64,000 bases of DNA. Origin: Vicinamibacterales bacterium (lineage in GTDB: Bacteria > Acidobacteriota > Vicinamibacteria > Vicinamibacterales > UBA8438). Shown here one piece after another: positions 27,268 to 35,824 of the stretch. Each line of letters begins with the position of its first letter. The stretch's first letter is position 1. A program made the position numbers and the translations under genes. Under the pieces are notes generated by a model. That model did no database searches and was not told the DNA's origin. It saw only the letters and a list, made by a program, of their open reading frames with translations. The stretch spans positions 1-64,000 of the forward strand of contig CATQHX010000011.1 of NCBI GenBank assembly GCA_958296065.1, in the 5' to 3' direction.

Positions 27268-29124
27268 ATGACGGACAAGACCACGCCGGATGAACGCAAT
27301 CGACGACCGGACCCGAGTTCGGCATCGCCCGCCCCCGGCCATCGCGGCGACGACGGCGCCGCCGGGGCACCCGAATCGGTCGTCGCCACGTCGACGGATG
27401 GCGTCGACCACGACGAGGCGCACGTGCCGTCGTCGAAGAGAGCTGCCGGCCCGCTGATCACCGCCGTCGAGATCGAGAACTTCAAGGGCATCGGGCGCCG
27501 CATGCGGGTCGAGCTCCGGCCGATCACCCTGTTGTTCGGCAACAACAGCGCCGGCAAAAGCACCGTGCTCCACGCGCTCTGCTACGCGCACGAGATCCTG
27601 AGTCACCGCTCCGCCGACGCCCACAAGACCGACCTCGGCGGCGATCAGGTTGACCTGGGAGGATTTCGAAACCTCGTCCACGCGCGCGACTTGAAACGCC
27701 CGGTTCGGCTTCGGTTCGAACTGAACCTGCGAGATCGACAACTACCGGATCTCGATACGCTCAGCGCTCCGGCTCGCCTGCCCTCCTGGGCCTTCGCCGA
27801 CCCTCTGCGGGATTCCGACGGGTGGGTGGAGCTGACCGCGCGATGGGTTGAAGAACGGAAGGAGCCGCTTCTGGTTGAGTACAAGGTTGAGATCGACGGT
27901 CGACTTGTCGGACTCATCAGCGCCACCGCTCCCGCCGAAGTGAGCCTGCTGGCGAACCCGTCCCATCCGTTGATCGAATACCAAGCTCACGATGAGCCGG
28001 CGACGACATCCAGTGACTCCACCCACGCACGCGAGCGATCGGATCCATATGGCGAGCCGTGCGTGCCTATCCGCATGAACCTGCACTCAGCAGTTCCTCC
28101 CCTTGGGCAACACCTTTCATTCGCATCGGAAGGTGCTCGCGATGACGATACAATCTGTCTCCATTGGCAACTCTCGATTCTGCTGGTCGGCATTGCCAAT
28201 CTTCTCCGTGATGCATTAGCGCAGTTCAGATACCTGGGACCGCTACGCGCCCTGCATCAGCATAGGGAGACCGGCCGCAAGCAATCCAGCGAGCGAGATT
28301 GGCGCGAAGTCAGGAAGGACGTTGGGTTGCTCGCCGACAACGTGTACGGGGAAAGGCCGGACCTCGGACGCTGGGCCGATGGCTCCGCGGCCTGGGACGT
28401 GCTGAACGACGCGGCTGCCAGAAACAGCCCCGAAGTAGTTCAAGCGGCGGGCAACTGGCTGATGCACGCGGAGCGTTTGGACACAGGCTATGGATTGAAG
28501 GTGCGCTCCCGGGCGGAGCTGCCCGTGGGCAAGCAACTGGCGGAGGCAATTCAATCGTCAAACCGTGAGTCATCCGAGTCTCCCGGCGAGTCCGAGGGAG
28601 ATGGAGCACCGGAAGTGGCCTGCAGTCTGGTTGGCGCGATTCCCGGTGCCCGTCTGCACAGGGAAGTCCTGCTCGTGAACAACACCACCGGGATGCCGGT
28701 GCGACCATTGGACGTCGGCGTCGGCATTTCCCAGCTCGTGCCGGTCGTCGTCGCGGCGGTTGACCCGGACCGACCCGGAATCACCGCCATCGAGCAACCG
28801 GAGCTCCACCTCCATCCCCGGATCCAGGTCGAGCTCGGCGATCTTTTTGCGCAGCAAGTCGATAATGGTGGCATCTTCCTGATCGAAACCCACAGCGAAC
28901 ACCTTCTCCTGCGATTCATGAAGCGCATGCGGCAAACGTACGACGGCACCCTGGGCAACGGAAACCCCAGGATGCGGCCGGAAGACATTGCCGTGTACTT
29001 CGTGGAGATCGATCCCGACGGCACGGAAACCCTGATTCGCGAGATTCCGCTCAACGAGCGCGGAGAGCTGGTCAAGGCATGGCCGGGCGGCTTCTTCGAA
29101 GAAGATCTGCACGAGATATTCTGA
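27268..29124 (+). CDS. AAA family ATPase with C-terminal DUF3696 domain
   Basis: 618 residues from ATG 27268; an in-frame ATG at 27259 would precede the predicted sigma-54 start site, and GTG 27424 (GAGG 6 nt upstream) is another option since residues 1-60 are low-complexity. The SMC/OLD-like ATPase begins ITAVEIENFKGIGRRMRVEL, with Walker A LLFGNNSAGKST (about 90-98), a signature region DVGVGISQLVPVVVAA, Walker B GITAIEQPELHLHP and H-loop ETHSEHLLLRF. DUF3696 ends it (VYFVEIDPDGTET...WPGGFFEEDLHEIF). Such ATPases are common in phage-defence modules, where they gate a nuclease. Its stop overlaps the next gene by one base (TGATG). Confidence 0.93.
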   Translation: MTDKTTPDERNRRPDPSSASPAPGHRGDDGAAGAPESVVATSTDGVDHDEAHVPSSKRAAGPLITAVEIENFKGIGRRMRVELRPITLLFGNNSAGKSTVLHALCYAHEILSHRSADAHKTDLGGDQVDLGGFRNLVHARDLKRPVRLRFELNLRDRQLPDLDTLSAPARLPSWAFADPLRDSDGWVELTARWVEERKEPLLVEYKVEIDGRLVGLISATAPAEVSLLANPSHPLIEYQAHDEPATTSSDSTHARERSDPYGEPCVPIRMNLHSAVPPLGQHLSFASEGARDDDTICLHWQLSILLVGIANLLRDALAQFRYLGPLRALHQHRETGRKQSSERDWREVRKDVGLLADNVYGERPDLGRWADGSAAWDVLNDAAARNSPEVVQAAGNWLMHAERLDTGYGLKVRSRAELPVGKQLAEAIQSSNRESSESPGESEGDGAPEVACSLVGAIPGARLHREVLLVNNTTGMPVRPLDVGVGISQLVPVVVAAVDPDRPGITAIEQPELHLHPRIQVELGDLFAQQVDNGGIFLIETHSEHLLLRFMKRMRQTYDGTLGNGNPRMRPEDIAVYFVEIDPDGTETLIREIPLNERGELVKAWPGGFFEEDLHEIF

Positions 29125-30182
29125 TGCCGCTCCTCGCAGAGTACGCCATCACCCCGGACGTGCTCGACGTCACTTCGTACTCCAACGCCAACGAGTGCGA
29201 GGCACGTCTCGACTACATCAAGGAGACGATACTGAACGCCGGTCTGGTACGAGATCTTCACGATGGGCTGTGGAGTGCACTCTTCGGCCCCCGCCGACAT
29301 CAGATGCACGACCACGCGACCGCGGGTACACCCGCGCCAGCGTCGGATGCGGGCGCGCGCACGTGGCATCGTCGGGGAACGGAGCTCGTCAGGAAACTGA
29401 CCAGACAGAACCGCCTAGTCCGGTACCGACCCGTGCGGCCCGCTCCGCCAACTGACGACGCGGAGTGGTGCGCCGAGGCTCTCGCCACGCATGCCGCGCA
29501 GCCGTTCACCGGCGGAGTGATCGTGACGGAGGCGGTGAAGGAACGCTACGCGACCGAGCAGATCGTCGCCCGCATCGACCGATTGTCGAGCGCAGACTGG
29601 TGGAGACGCAGGCAACACTGTTCGGCCAGACTCGATCGCACACTTGCCGACTACGAGACTCACCTCGATCCGGTGCTGCGCTGCTCGAACTCGCTCATGT
29701 TCATCGATCCGCACCTGGATTCAACCGAGCCGCGATACGCCGGTTTAGCAAGACTGCTCCAGCGCGCCGGCAACCGGATACCGGCACCGTTGGTTGAGAT
29801 TCACCGCCGAGTTCCCCCGGACCGCCAGAAGCTCGACGACCTTGAGCGGTGTGCCGGGCGGGAAGGATTCAAGCCCGGGCAGCGCCCAGAACGACGCCCC
29901 TGGGCCCAAGACATGAAACGCCGGTTTCGGGACGCGCTCATGGCGCCCGTACGCTCCGCTGGCTTTCACGCGAGAGTCTTCATGTGGGAGACTCCGACGC
30001 GATTTCATGATCGCTACCTGATTAGCAACCTGATCGGGGTCTCGTTGCCGGACGGCTTCGACACCGGTAAGGGGCGCACCACGTGGGCTCGCCTCAGCAG
30101 GGATGACCGTGACGACATCCAGCGTGAATTCGACCCAACCAGTCGGCGACACAAGCTGGTGACGAGTTTCACACTCCCATAA
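29124..30182 (+). CDS. PLD-like (degenerate HKD) protein, putative effector of the DUF3696 ATPase
   Basis: 352 residues; ATG 29124 shares a base with the ATPase stop, so the pair is translationally coupled. The N-terminal ~70 residues (DVLDVTSYSNANECEARLDY) are followed by a low-complexity linker. The C-terminal half has SNSLMFIDPHLDSTEPRYAG, PLVEIHRRVP and FHDRYLISNLIGVSLPDGFD. HDRYLISN (295-302) fits a degenerate HxK(x4)D motif of the phospholipase-D/BfiI nuclease fold as HxR(x4)N. I infer a phosphodiesterase-fold effector or ligand binder; activity is uncertain because Lys is replaced by Arg. A remnant of a similar protein lies at 30385. Confidence 0.75.
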   Translation: MPLLAEYAITPDVLDVTSYSNANECEARLDYIKETILNAGLVRDLHDGLWSALFGPRRHQMHDHATAGTPAPASDAGARTWHRRGTELVRKLTRQNRLVRYRPVRPAPPTDDAEWCAEALATHAAQPFTGGVIVTEAVKERYATEQIVARIDRLSSADWWRRRQHCSARLDRTLADYETHLDPVLRCSNSLMFIDPHLDSTEPRYAGLARLLQRAGNRIPAPLVEIHRRVPPDRQKLDDLERCAGREGFKPGQRPERRPWAQDMKRRFRDALMAPVRSAGFHARVFMWETPTRFHDRYLISNLIGVSLPDGFDTGKGRTTWARLSRDDRDDIQREFDPTSRRHKLVTSFTLP

Positions 30183-30384
30183 GGCAGATGGTGACCACCA
30201 GGCTCGAACGGAACCCTGATCCTTCGTGAGGCTCTGGAAGTAAACATGCCAGCCAAACATGATCGCCCGACCGACCCGGCGAGCCCGCCGGCGCGGCCTC
30301 CCGGCTTGGCCCGGAAACGCAACGGAGCACTGCCTATCAAAGAGAGTTCCCGGAGATCGCCCCCGGCCGGTGAAGCGCTGGCGC
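30183..30384. other. spacer after the CARF/ATPase/PLD-like genes
   Basis: The first 200 bp of a 709-bp stretch without an intact gene. A 48-codon frame (30246-30392, +) has an ATG but only Pro/Arg/Ala-rich sequence. Nothing else recognised; the rest of the stretch holds the two gene remnants listed next. Confidence 0.3.
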
Positions 30385-30657
30385 ATGCGTGAAGGCGAGC
30401 CGCCCGGTTTCCACGCGCGATACATGCTGGCCGATCGTGGCGGCTACAGGCTCGACCAGGGCCTGGACGAAGTATGCGGCGTGGAACAATCGGTCGGTTT
30501 CCTCGACGATCAGGAATGGAACCGTATCTGGGAGGGCTATGGCGACGCCAACCCCTTCCCATGTCGGAGAGTCTACCGAAAACCGGACCGGGACACGCCG
30601 GCATCTCGTGCGGCCCGCGCAAGCGCGAGCTTCCCATCGCCGTACAGCCGTACGTAG
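30385..30657 (+). pseudogene. C-terminal remnant of a second PLD-like protein
   Basis: EGEPPGFHARYMLADRGGYR followed by LDQGLDEVCGVEQSVGFLDD and QEWNRIWEGYGDANPF is the family's HxR-type motif and C-terminal region, comparable to FHDRYLISNLIGVSLPDGFD in the gene just upstream. No upstream part of such a protein is present, and after about 30580 the frame only reads the complement of an antitoxin-like remnant. A truncated duplicate or leftover of a related system. Confidence 0.5.
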
Positions 30658-30728
30658 TGCTCCAGCTTCCATTGCCGGATCGCACTCGACAGCAGCTTGC
30701 GCACGGTCGTCAACCCATCGGCTACGAC
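30573..30728 (-). pseudogene. remnant of a UPF0175-like antitoxin
   Basis: 52 codons reading TTVRKLLSSAIRQWKLEHYV, RLYGDGKLALARAARDAGVS, then RSGFR-stop. The GKLALARAARDAGVS segment is the helix-turn-helix-like core of UPF0175 antitoxins; the start codon and the C-terminal part are missing. No toxin partner follows. Confidence 0.4.
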
Positions 30729-30891
30729 GGCCGGAGAGAGCACTGGACAGGTCGGGAACCCTGCACCGAACTTCACGGAGAATACCGATAGCCGTCGCGG
30801 CGGTGCAGAACCCGCACGAACTCGACATCGTTCCTCGGCGCCGGACGCGCGCTTGTCCACAGTTCTCGATCCGCTCATGTAGGATCCCCGC

Positions 30892-32493
30892 GTGACGCAC
30901 GACTACATCATCATCGGGGCCGGGACGGCCGGGTGCGTGCTCGCCAACCGCCTGTCCGCGGACCCCAACGCCACGGTGCTGCTGCTCGAGGCGGGGGGCA
31001 AGGACGACTATTTCTGGATCGACATCCCGGTCGGCTATCTCTACACCATCGGCAACCCCCGCACCGACTGGTGCTACCGGATCGAGCCCGACCCCGGACT
31101 GAACGGCCGCACCATCGGCTACGCCCGCGGCCGGGTGCTGGGCGGCTGTTCCTCGATCAACGCGATGATCTACATGCGCGGCCAGAAGAGCGACTACGAC
31201 CACTGGGCATCGCTGGGCAACCGCGGCTGGGACTGGGACAACGTGCTGCCGGTGTTCAAGCGCTCGGAGGACTACCAGCACGGCGCCGACGAGTTCCACG
31301 GGGTCGGCGGCGAGATGCGGGTCGAGGAGCGGCGGGTGAGCTGGGAGATCCTCGACGCGTGGCGGAGGGCCGCCGAGGAGTGCGGGATTCCGAGGATCGC
31401 CGAGTTCAACCGGGGCGACAACTTCGGCAACGCCTACTTTCAGATGAACCAGCGCGGCGGCCGGCGCTGGAGCGGCACCAAGGCGTTCCTGCGCCCCGTC
31501 ATGCACCGGCCGAACCTGACCGTGCGGACGAACGCGCAGGTGCGGCGTCTCGTGGTCGAAACGGGTGACGCCGGACCGCGCGCGACCGGGGTCGAGTTGA
31601 TCACCGGCGAGCGGCTGACGGCGCGGCGCGAGGTGATCCTGGCCGCCGGCGCCATCGGTTCGCCGCAGATCCTGCAGTTGTCGGGGGTCGGTCCCGGCGC
31701 GCTGCTGCAGGAGCACGGCCTGGAGGTCGTTCGCGACTTGGCAGGCGTCGGAGAGAACCTGCACGACCACCTGCAGATCCGCAGCATCTACAGGGTAAAG
31801 AACACCGTCACGTTGAACCAGCGGGTGAACTCGCTGTTCGGCAAGGCGGCGATGGGGCTGGAGTACCTGCTGTTCAAGACCGGCCCGCTGACGATGCCTC
31901 CGTCGCAGCTCGGCGCCTTCGCCCGGAGCGATCCGTCGCGGGCGTCCGCCAACATCGAGTGGCACGTGCAGCCGCTGTCGCTCGACAAGTTCGGCGACCC
32001 GCTGCACAAGTTCAACGCCATCACGCCGTCGGTCGCCAACCTGCAGCCGACCAGCCGCGGGCACGTCCGCATCAAGGACCCGGACCCGCTGCAGGCGCCG
32101 GCCATCACCCTCAACTACCTGTCAAGCGACGAGGATCGGCAGGTTGCCGTCGCGGGACTGCGGTTCACCCGGCGCATCATGGCCGCACAGGCCCTGACGC
32201 CGTTCGAGCCGCAGGAGTGGCTTCCCGGTCCCGAGGTCGACAGCGACGAGGCCCTGGCGCACGCGGCCGGGGACCTCGGCACGACGATCTTCCACCCCGT
32301 CGGCACCTGCCGGATGGGCCACGACCCGCTCGCGGTCGTCAACGACCGGCTCGCCGTGCACGGCGTCTCCGGCCTGCGGGTCATCGACGCCTCGGTGATG
32401 CCCCGGATCACGTCGGGCAACACCAACGCGCCCACGGTGATGATCGCCGAGAAGGGTGCGGAGTTCATCCGGGAGGATGCCGCGGGACGGTGA
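30892..32493 (+). CDS. GMC oxidoreductase, choline/alcohol dehydrogenase type
   Basis: 533 residues, GTG 30892 with TAGGAT 6 nt upstream (leaderless-type start). All GMC landmarks are present: YIIIGAGTAGCVLANRL, RGRVLGGCSSINAMIYMRG (GMC signature 1), GAIGSPQILQLSGVGP (signature 2), the active-site His in FHPVGTCRMGHD and Asn in SGNTNAPTVMIAEK. Length and motifs fit the choline dehydrogenase/aliphatic alcohol dehydrogenase branch. Cytoplasmic or membrane-peripheral; no signal peptide. It stands alone between defence-type genes and ends 37 bp from the convergent DUF4276 gene. Confidence 0.94.
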   Translation: MTHDYIIIGAGTAGCVLANRLSADPNATVLLLEAGGKDDYFWIDIPVGYLYTIGNPRTDWCYRIEPDPGLNGRTIGYARGRVLGGCSSINAMIYMRGQKSDYDHWASLGNRGWDWDNVLPVFKRSEDYQHGADEFHGVGGEMRVEERRVSWEILDAWRRAAEECGIPRIAEFNRGDNFGNAYFQMNQRGGRRWSGTKAFLRPVMHRPNLTVRTNAQVRRLVVETGDAGPRATGVELITGERLTARREVILAAGAIGSPQILQLSGVGPGALLQEHGLEVVRDLAGVGENLHDHLQIRSIYRVKNTVTLNQRVNSLFGKAAMGLEYLLFKTGPLTMPPSQLGAFARSDPSRASANIEWHVQPLSLDKFGDPLHKFNAITPSVANLQPTSRGHVRIKDPDPLQAPAITLNYLSSDEDRQVAVAGLRFTRRIMAAQALTPFEPQEWLPGPEVDSDEALAHAAGDLGTTIFHPVGTCRMGHDPLAVVNDRLAVHGVSGLRVIDASVMPRITSGNTNAPTVMIAEKGAEFIREDAAGR

Positions 32494-32530
32494 CAGGTCG
32501 CGGGCTCGATACACGCCGCGCGTCGCGGGT

Positions 32531-33030
32531 CTATTCTTCATGCCGGATCCGGTACGGGTAGCGCTCGGCGAGCACTTGCGCCCCGTAGGTGCCCCCGCCG
32601 CCTGAAAGAGAAGTTCGTTCAGGCGATACTTGGGATCCGGAATGTTCTCGATCTCAGCGATGGGGGGCACAGGCACTTGCGACGAGGGTGAGCCGGCCGC
32701 CTTCGCGATAGCGGGTCCGTCGAAGAGGATCCAGGATTCAGACATCCGAACGGGCACGACAGGCACGAAATCCTGTCGGTCGAGGGTCTCGAACTCCCTG
32801 CGGCGTTCGTCGAGCCCGAGGTTCTCCGAATCGCGGTGAACGAATATCAGCATCGCCCCCGTCTCGTACGTCGTCAGGAAGTCGGCGACGCTCCCGATTC
32901 GCTTCCGGAATTCAGGCTCGAGGATCTCCACTCCGGGGTCGATCCGGTGCACCGCCCACTGGATGATTGGGACGAGCAGCGAGTCGGTTCCGCCATCGGC
33001 CACGACCGACCACGCCAACTGCCAGTTCAC
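32531..33030 (-). CDS. DUF4276 (TOPRIM-like) protein, frameshifted in a C5 tract
   Basis: Start 33030 overlaps the stop of the AAA gene (ATGA). SVVADGGTDSLLVPII, FVHRDSENLGLDERR and RMSESWILFDGPAIAK correspond to the acidic blocks of DUF4276, a TOPRIM-like nuclease family. The frame as written runs on antisense through the GMC gene to 32122. If one C is added to the C5 run at 32592-32596, the sequence after LNELLFQAAG becomes GTYGAQVLAERYPYRIRHEE-stop at 32531, a natural-looking end of about 166 residues outside the GMC gene. So the gene is either mutated, mis-sequenced or phase-variable. Likely effector nuclease of the AAA ATPase. Confidence 0.75.
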
Positions 33031-34400
33031 TTCGCCGACCCGAACCGGAGCTCCAATTGATCGAACTCCGAGTTGACCGGCGAGCCTCCAATGAAGTCGA
33101 GGACGGCTTGCCGGTCAATAGGGTGTGCGCCCGGCTTCATTCCATTCGACACGCTGGCCCGCCACGTGGCGGAGATTGGTCGGAACACGCTGATGGGCCC
33201 GTCCGCACCGGTGAGCGCCCGCTCGACGAACACCAGATCATCGTAGGAAAACTGTCTTGCCACTTCGGGAGAGTGCGTATTGAGAACGACCTGCCGCAAC
33301 GGATTGTCGGAGTCCACCGCCTCGCTGACGTCAACCGCGTAGTCTCGCAGCAGCTCCGCCAGGTTGGGTACGCGCGAAGGGTGAATGCCGTTCTCGGGCT
33401 CCTCGATGCAGAGAACGGCCCGATCCTGGACATCCACCAGCATCAGGACCAGGGCGATGTACCGCAGCATGCCGTCCGAGAGAGACCGGCCGTACAGCCA
33501 GTTGTCAACGCCCCGGACACGGGCACGCAGAGCCAATTGGTCCCGAACGTCATCGGAGTAGACACCCAACTCGGCAACGTCCGAATTGAGCTGGCGAAGC
33601 CGGTAGAGGATTTCGGCACTGGCATCGGGATCTCTCCCCACGAGCGCATGGAGCGTGGCCGGTATGTGGCCTCCCGAGGCCGAGACGTGGGGCGAGGCCG
33701 AACGCGAATCCGGGGTCCTCATCGCACTCGGCTCGAGGTGCAGCACACGCCAGGACGACATTTCCCGCTTTGCGGCGAGTACGGTCGGATAGTCCGACGT
33801 GTTCGTGCCCCCGACGACTGTCAGCGGGGACCTGCCGACCGGCGCTGGACGCCCTCGGCTGCCCCCATCGCCGTGGAGTTGGATTCTGTCCTGCCTGGTG
33901 GAGATGAGAGGACCGCCCCAGCGCCCTCCCAAAGCGACCGATTTCCTGAATTCCTTGGAAGACTTGAACCCGATGAAGGTCTTGGAATCTCCTAGTTTAG
34001 CGTGCGTCAGGCTTTCGTACTCCACCAGCAGCCGATCGGAATCCGGCGCGTATCGCAGCCTTACGGTGTAGGTCAGGAGCGTTGTGCTCGGCTTCGCCGA
34101 CTCGCCGAAATCGTCCTCCACTTCCGAAGGCACCGCCATGTCCGCCGACAGCTCGATCGTACGACCGGGATCCCGGCCAAACACCAGGTCCAGTGGCGAG
34201 TAGCCGCCGTCGCTCGTGCGCCGAACGTCGCTGACCGCCTCGGATATGTCCCGGTCGGTCAACGCGCTCAGGAAGTGGATCGCGTCGAACAGGTTGCTCT
34301 TGCCGACGCCGTTGTGGCCGACGAAACAAGTGAAGGGCCCGAAGCGAACGTGCGCTTCCCTGATGCTCTTGAAGTTCTTTACGGACAGGCTGACGAGCAT
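33027..34400 (-). CDS. AAA (AAA_21/RecF-like) ATPase paired with DUF4276
   Basis: 457 residues, ATG 34400 with AGGA 9 nt upstream. SVKNFKSIREAHVRFGPFTC then Walker A FVGHNGVGKSN (28-35), Walker B RAVLCIEEPENGIHPSRVPN and H-loop VVLNTHSPEVARQF identify an SMC/OLD-like ATPase of the AAA_21 type. GRSLSDGMLRYIALVLML is the signature region. ATPase/DUF4276 pairs recur in bacterial defence islands and resemble RloAB and PARIS in layout (ATPase plus TOPRIM-like partner); their mode of action is assumed, not shown. It follows frc on the same strand after 90 bp, though a functional link is unlikely. Confidence 0.9.
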   Translation of the reverse strand: MLVSLSVKNFKSIREAHVRFGPFTCFVGHNGVGKSNLFDAIHFLSALTDRDISEAVSDVRRTSDGGYSPLDLVFGRDPGRTIELSADMAVPSEVEDDFGESAKPSTTLLTYTVRLRYAPDSDRLLVEYESLTHAKLGDSKTFIGFKSSKEFRKSVALGGRWGGPLISTRQDRIQLHGDGGSRGRPAPVGRSPLTVVGGTNTSDYPTVLAAKREMSSWRVLHLEPSAMRTPDSRSASPHVSASGGHIPATLHALVGRDPDASAEILYRLRQLNSDVAELGVYSDDVRDQLALRARVRGVDNWLYGRSLSDGMLRYIALVLMLVDVQDRAVLCIEEPENGIHPSRVPNLAELLRDYAVDVSEAVDSDNPLRQVVLNTHSPEVARQFSYDDLVFVERALTGADGPISVFRPISATWRASVSNGMKPGAHPIDRQAVLDFIGGSPVNSEFDQLELRFGSAK

Positions 34401-34490
34401 CGGCAGATCCTGCGAGAGCGTGCGACCCTTGAATCGAACATGGTCGACGGCGGCGCGTCCTTCGACGCAGTCAGCCGCGGCTCGAGGTGC

Positions 34491-35735
34491 TCACACCGCT
34501 TTGGCCGCCTTGGCCGCCTCGATCTCCTCGGCGCTCATCCCCAGCACCGACGCGAGTACCTCGTCGGTGTGCTCGCCGAGCAGCGGCGACCGCACGACGT
34601 CGGCCGGAGAATCCGACAGCTTGATGGGGTTGCCGACGGTCAGGTACTTCCCGCGGGTCGGATGATCGACCTCGACGACGGTACCGGTGCCGCGCAGCGA
34701 CGGCTCCTGGGACAGCTCCTTCATCGACAGCACCGGACCGCACGGCACGTTGAGGGGGTTGAGGATCTCCATCACCTCGAACTTCGTCTTCGTCATCGTC
34801 CACTTCTCGATCTCGTCGAAGACGGTTTCGAGCTTCGGGAGGCGCGCCTCCGGCGTGTTCCACTCCGGGTCCTCCAGCCAGTCCTCGTGGCCGATGGCGC
34901 GGGCCAGGCCGGCGAACGCCGCCGCCTGCGTGATGATGTAGATGTAGGCGTTCGGGTCCTCTTCCCAGCCCTTGCACTTGACGATCCAGCCGGGCTGGCC
35001 GCCGCCCGAGGCGTTGCCCGAGCGCGGAGTGGCGTCGCCGAAGGTGCCGTTCGGATACTGCGGATACTCCTTGAGCGGCCCGTGCGCCAGACGCTGCTGG
35101 TCGCGGAGCTTGACGCGGCAGAGATTCAGGACCCCGTCCTGCATGGCGCAGACCACGCGCTGGCCCCGCCCCGACTTTTCGCGCTGGAAGAGCGCGGTGA
35201 CGATGCCGAGGGCCAGGTGCAGCCCGGTGCCCGAGTCGCCGATCTGGGCGCCGGTGACGGTCGGCGGCCCGTCGTCGAAGCCGGTGGTGCTGGCTCCGCC
35301 GCCGGTGCACTGCGCGACGTTCTCGTAGACCTTGCAGTCCTCGTACGGACCCGGACCGAAGCCCTTGACCGAGGCGTAGATGATGCGCGGGTTGATCTCC
35401 TGAATGCGCTCCCAGGAGAAGCCCATCCGGTCGAGGGCACCCGGCGCGAAGTTCTCGGCCAGCACGTCGCACGACTCGATCAGGCGCGTGAAGATGGCCC
35501 GGCCGGTCTCGGACTTCGTGTTGACCGTGATGCTGCGCTTGTTGTGGTTCAGCATCGTGAAGTAGAGGCTGTCGACGTCGGGGATGTCGCGGAGCTGGCC
35601 GCGCGTGGCGTCCCCCACTCCCGGCCGCTCCACCTTGATCACGTCGGCGCCGAACCAGGCGAGCAACTGCGTGCAGGTGGGGCCGGACTGCACATGGGTC
35701 ATGTCGAGAATGCGAACTCCGTCGAGCGCTTTCAT
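34491..35735 (-). CDS. frc: formyl-CoA:oxalate CoA-transferase (CoA-transferase family III)
   Basis: 414 residues from ATG 35735, matching the length of E. coli YfdW/Frc (416). [49 protein letters not shown] and [36 protein letters not shown] and [15 protein letters not shown] follow the characterised oxalate enzyme closely, including the Asp of the catalytic region ([16 protein letters not shown]). It would transfer CoA from formyl-CoA to oxalate. The usual partner oxalyl-CoA decarboxylase (oxc) is not in the window, so another CoA acceptor cannot be excluded. The frame is open upstream to 36512 through the panE-like gene's antiphase but that is not coding in this phase. Confidence 0.9.
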   Translation of the reverse strand: MKALDGVRILDMTHVQSGPTCTQLLAWFGADVIKVERPGVGDATRGQLRDIPDVDSLYFTMLNHNKRSITVNTKSETGRAIFTRLIESCDVLAENFAPGALDRMGFSWERIQEINPRIIYASVKGFGPGPYEDCKVYENVAQCTGGGASTTGFDDGPPTVTGAQIGDSGTGLHLALGIVTALFQREKSGRGQRVVCAMQDGVLNLCRVKLRDQQRLAHGPLKEYPQYPNGTFGDATPRSGNASGGGQPGWIVKCKGWEEDPNAYIYIITQAAAFAGLARAIGHEDWLEDPEWNTPEARLPKLETVFDEIEKWTMTKTKFEVMEILNPLNVPCGPVLSMKELSQEPSLRGTGTVVEVDHPTRGKYLTVGNPIKLSDSPADVVRSPLLGEHTDEVLASVLGMSAEEIEAAKAAKAV

Positions 35736-35824
35736 GTCGGTCTCCGTCCACTTCCGTCGAGCGCCGCTGCGCTGCATTGCCCGCGGGCCGCATTCGGGAT
35801 GCGCGCCGCCGCACCGAGCGGCCT

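Noticed and set aside
29124..30182. Calling the PLD-like protein an active nuclease
   Set aside because: The HKD motif is degenerate (HxR(x4)N) and a second motif is not evident; only a PLD-like fold is suggested.
32122..32530. C-terminal extension of the DUF4276 protein
   Set aside because: It is antisense to the GMC gene and appears only because of the frameshift at 32592-32596.
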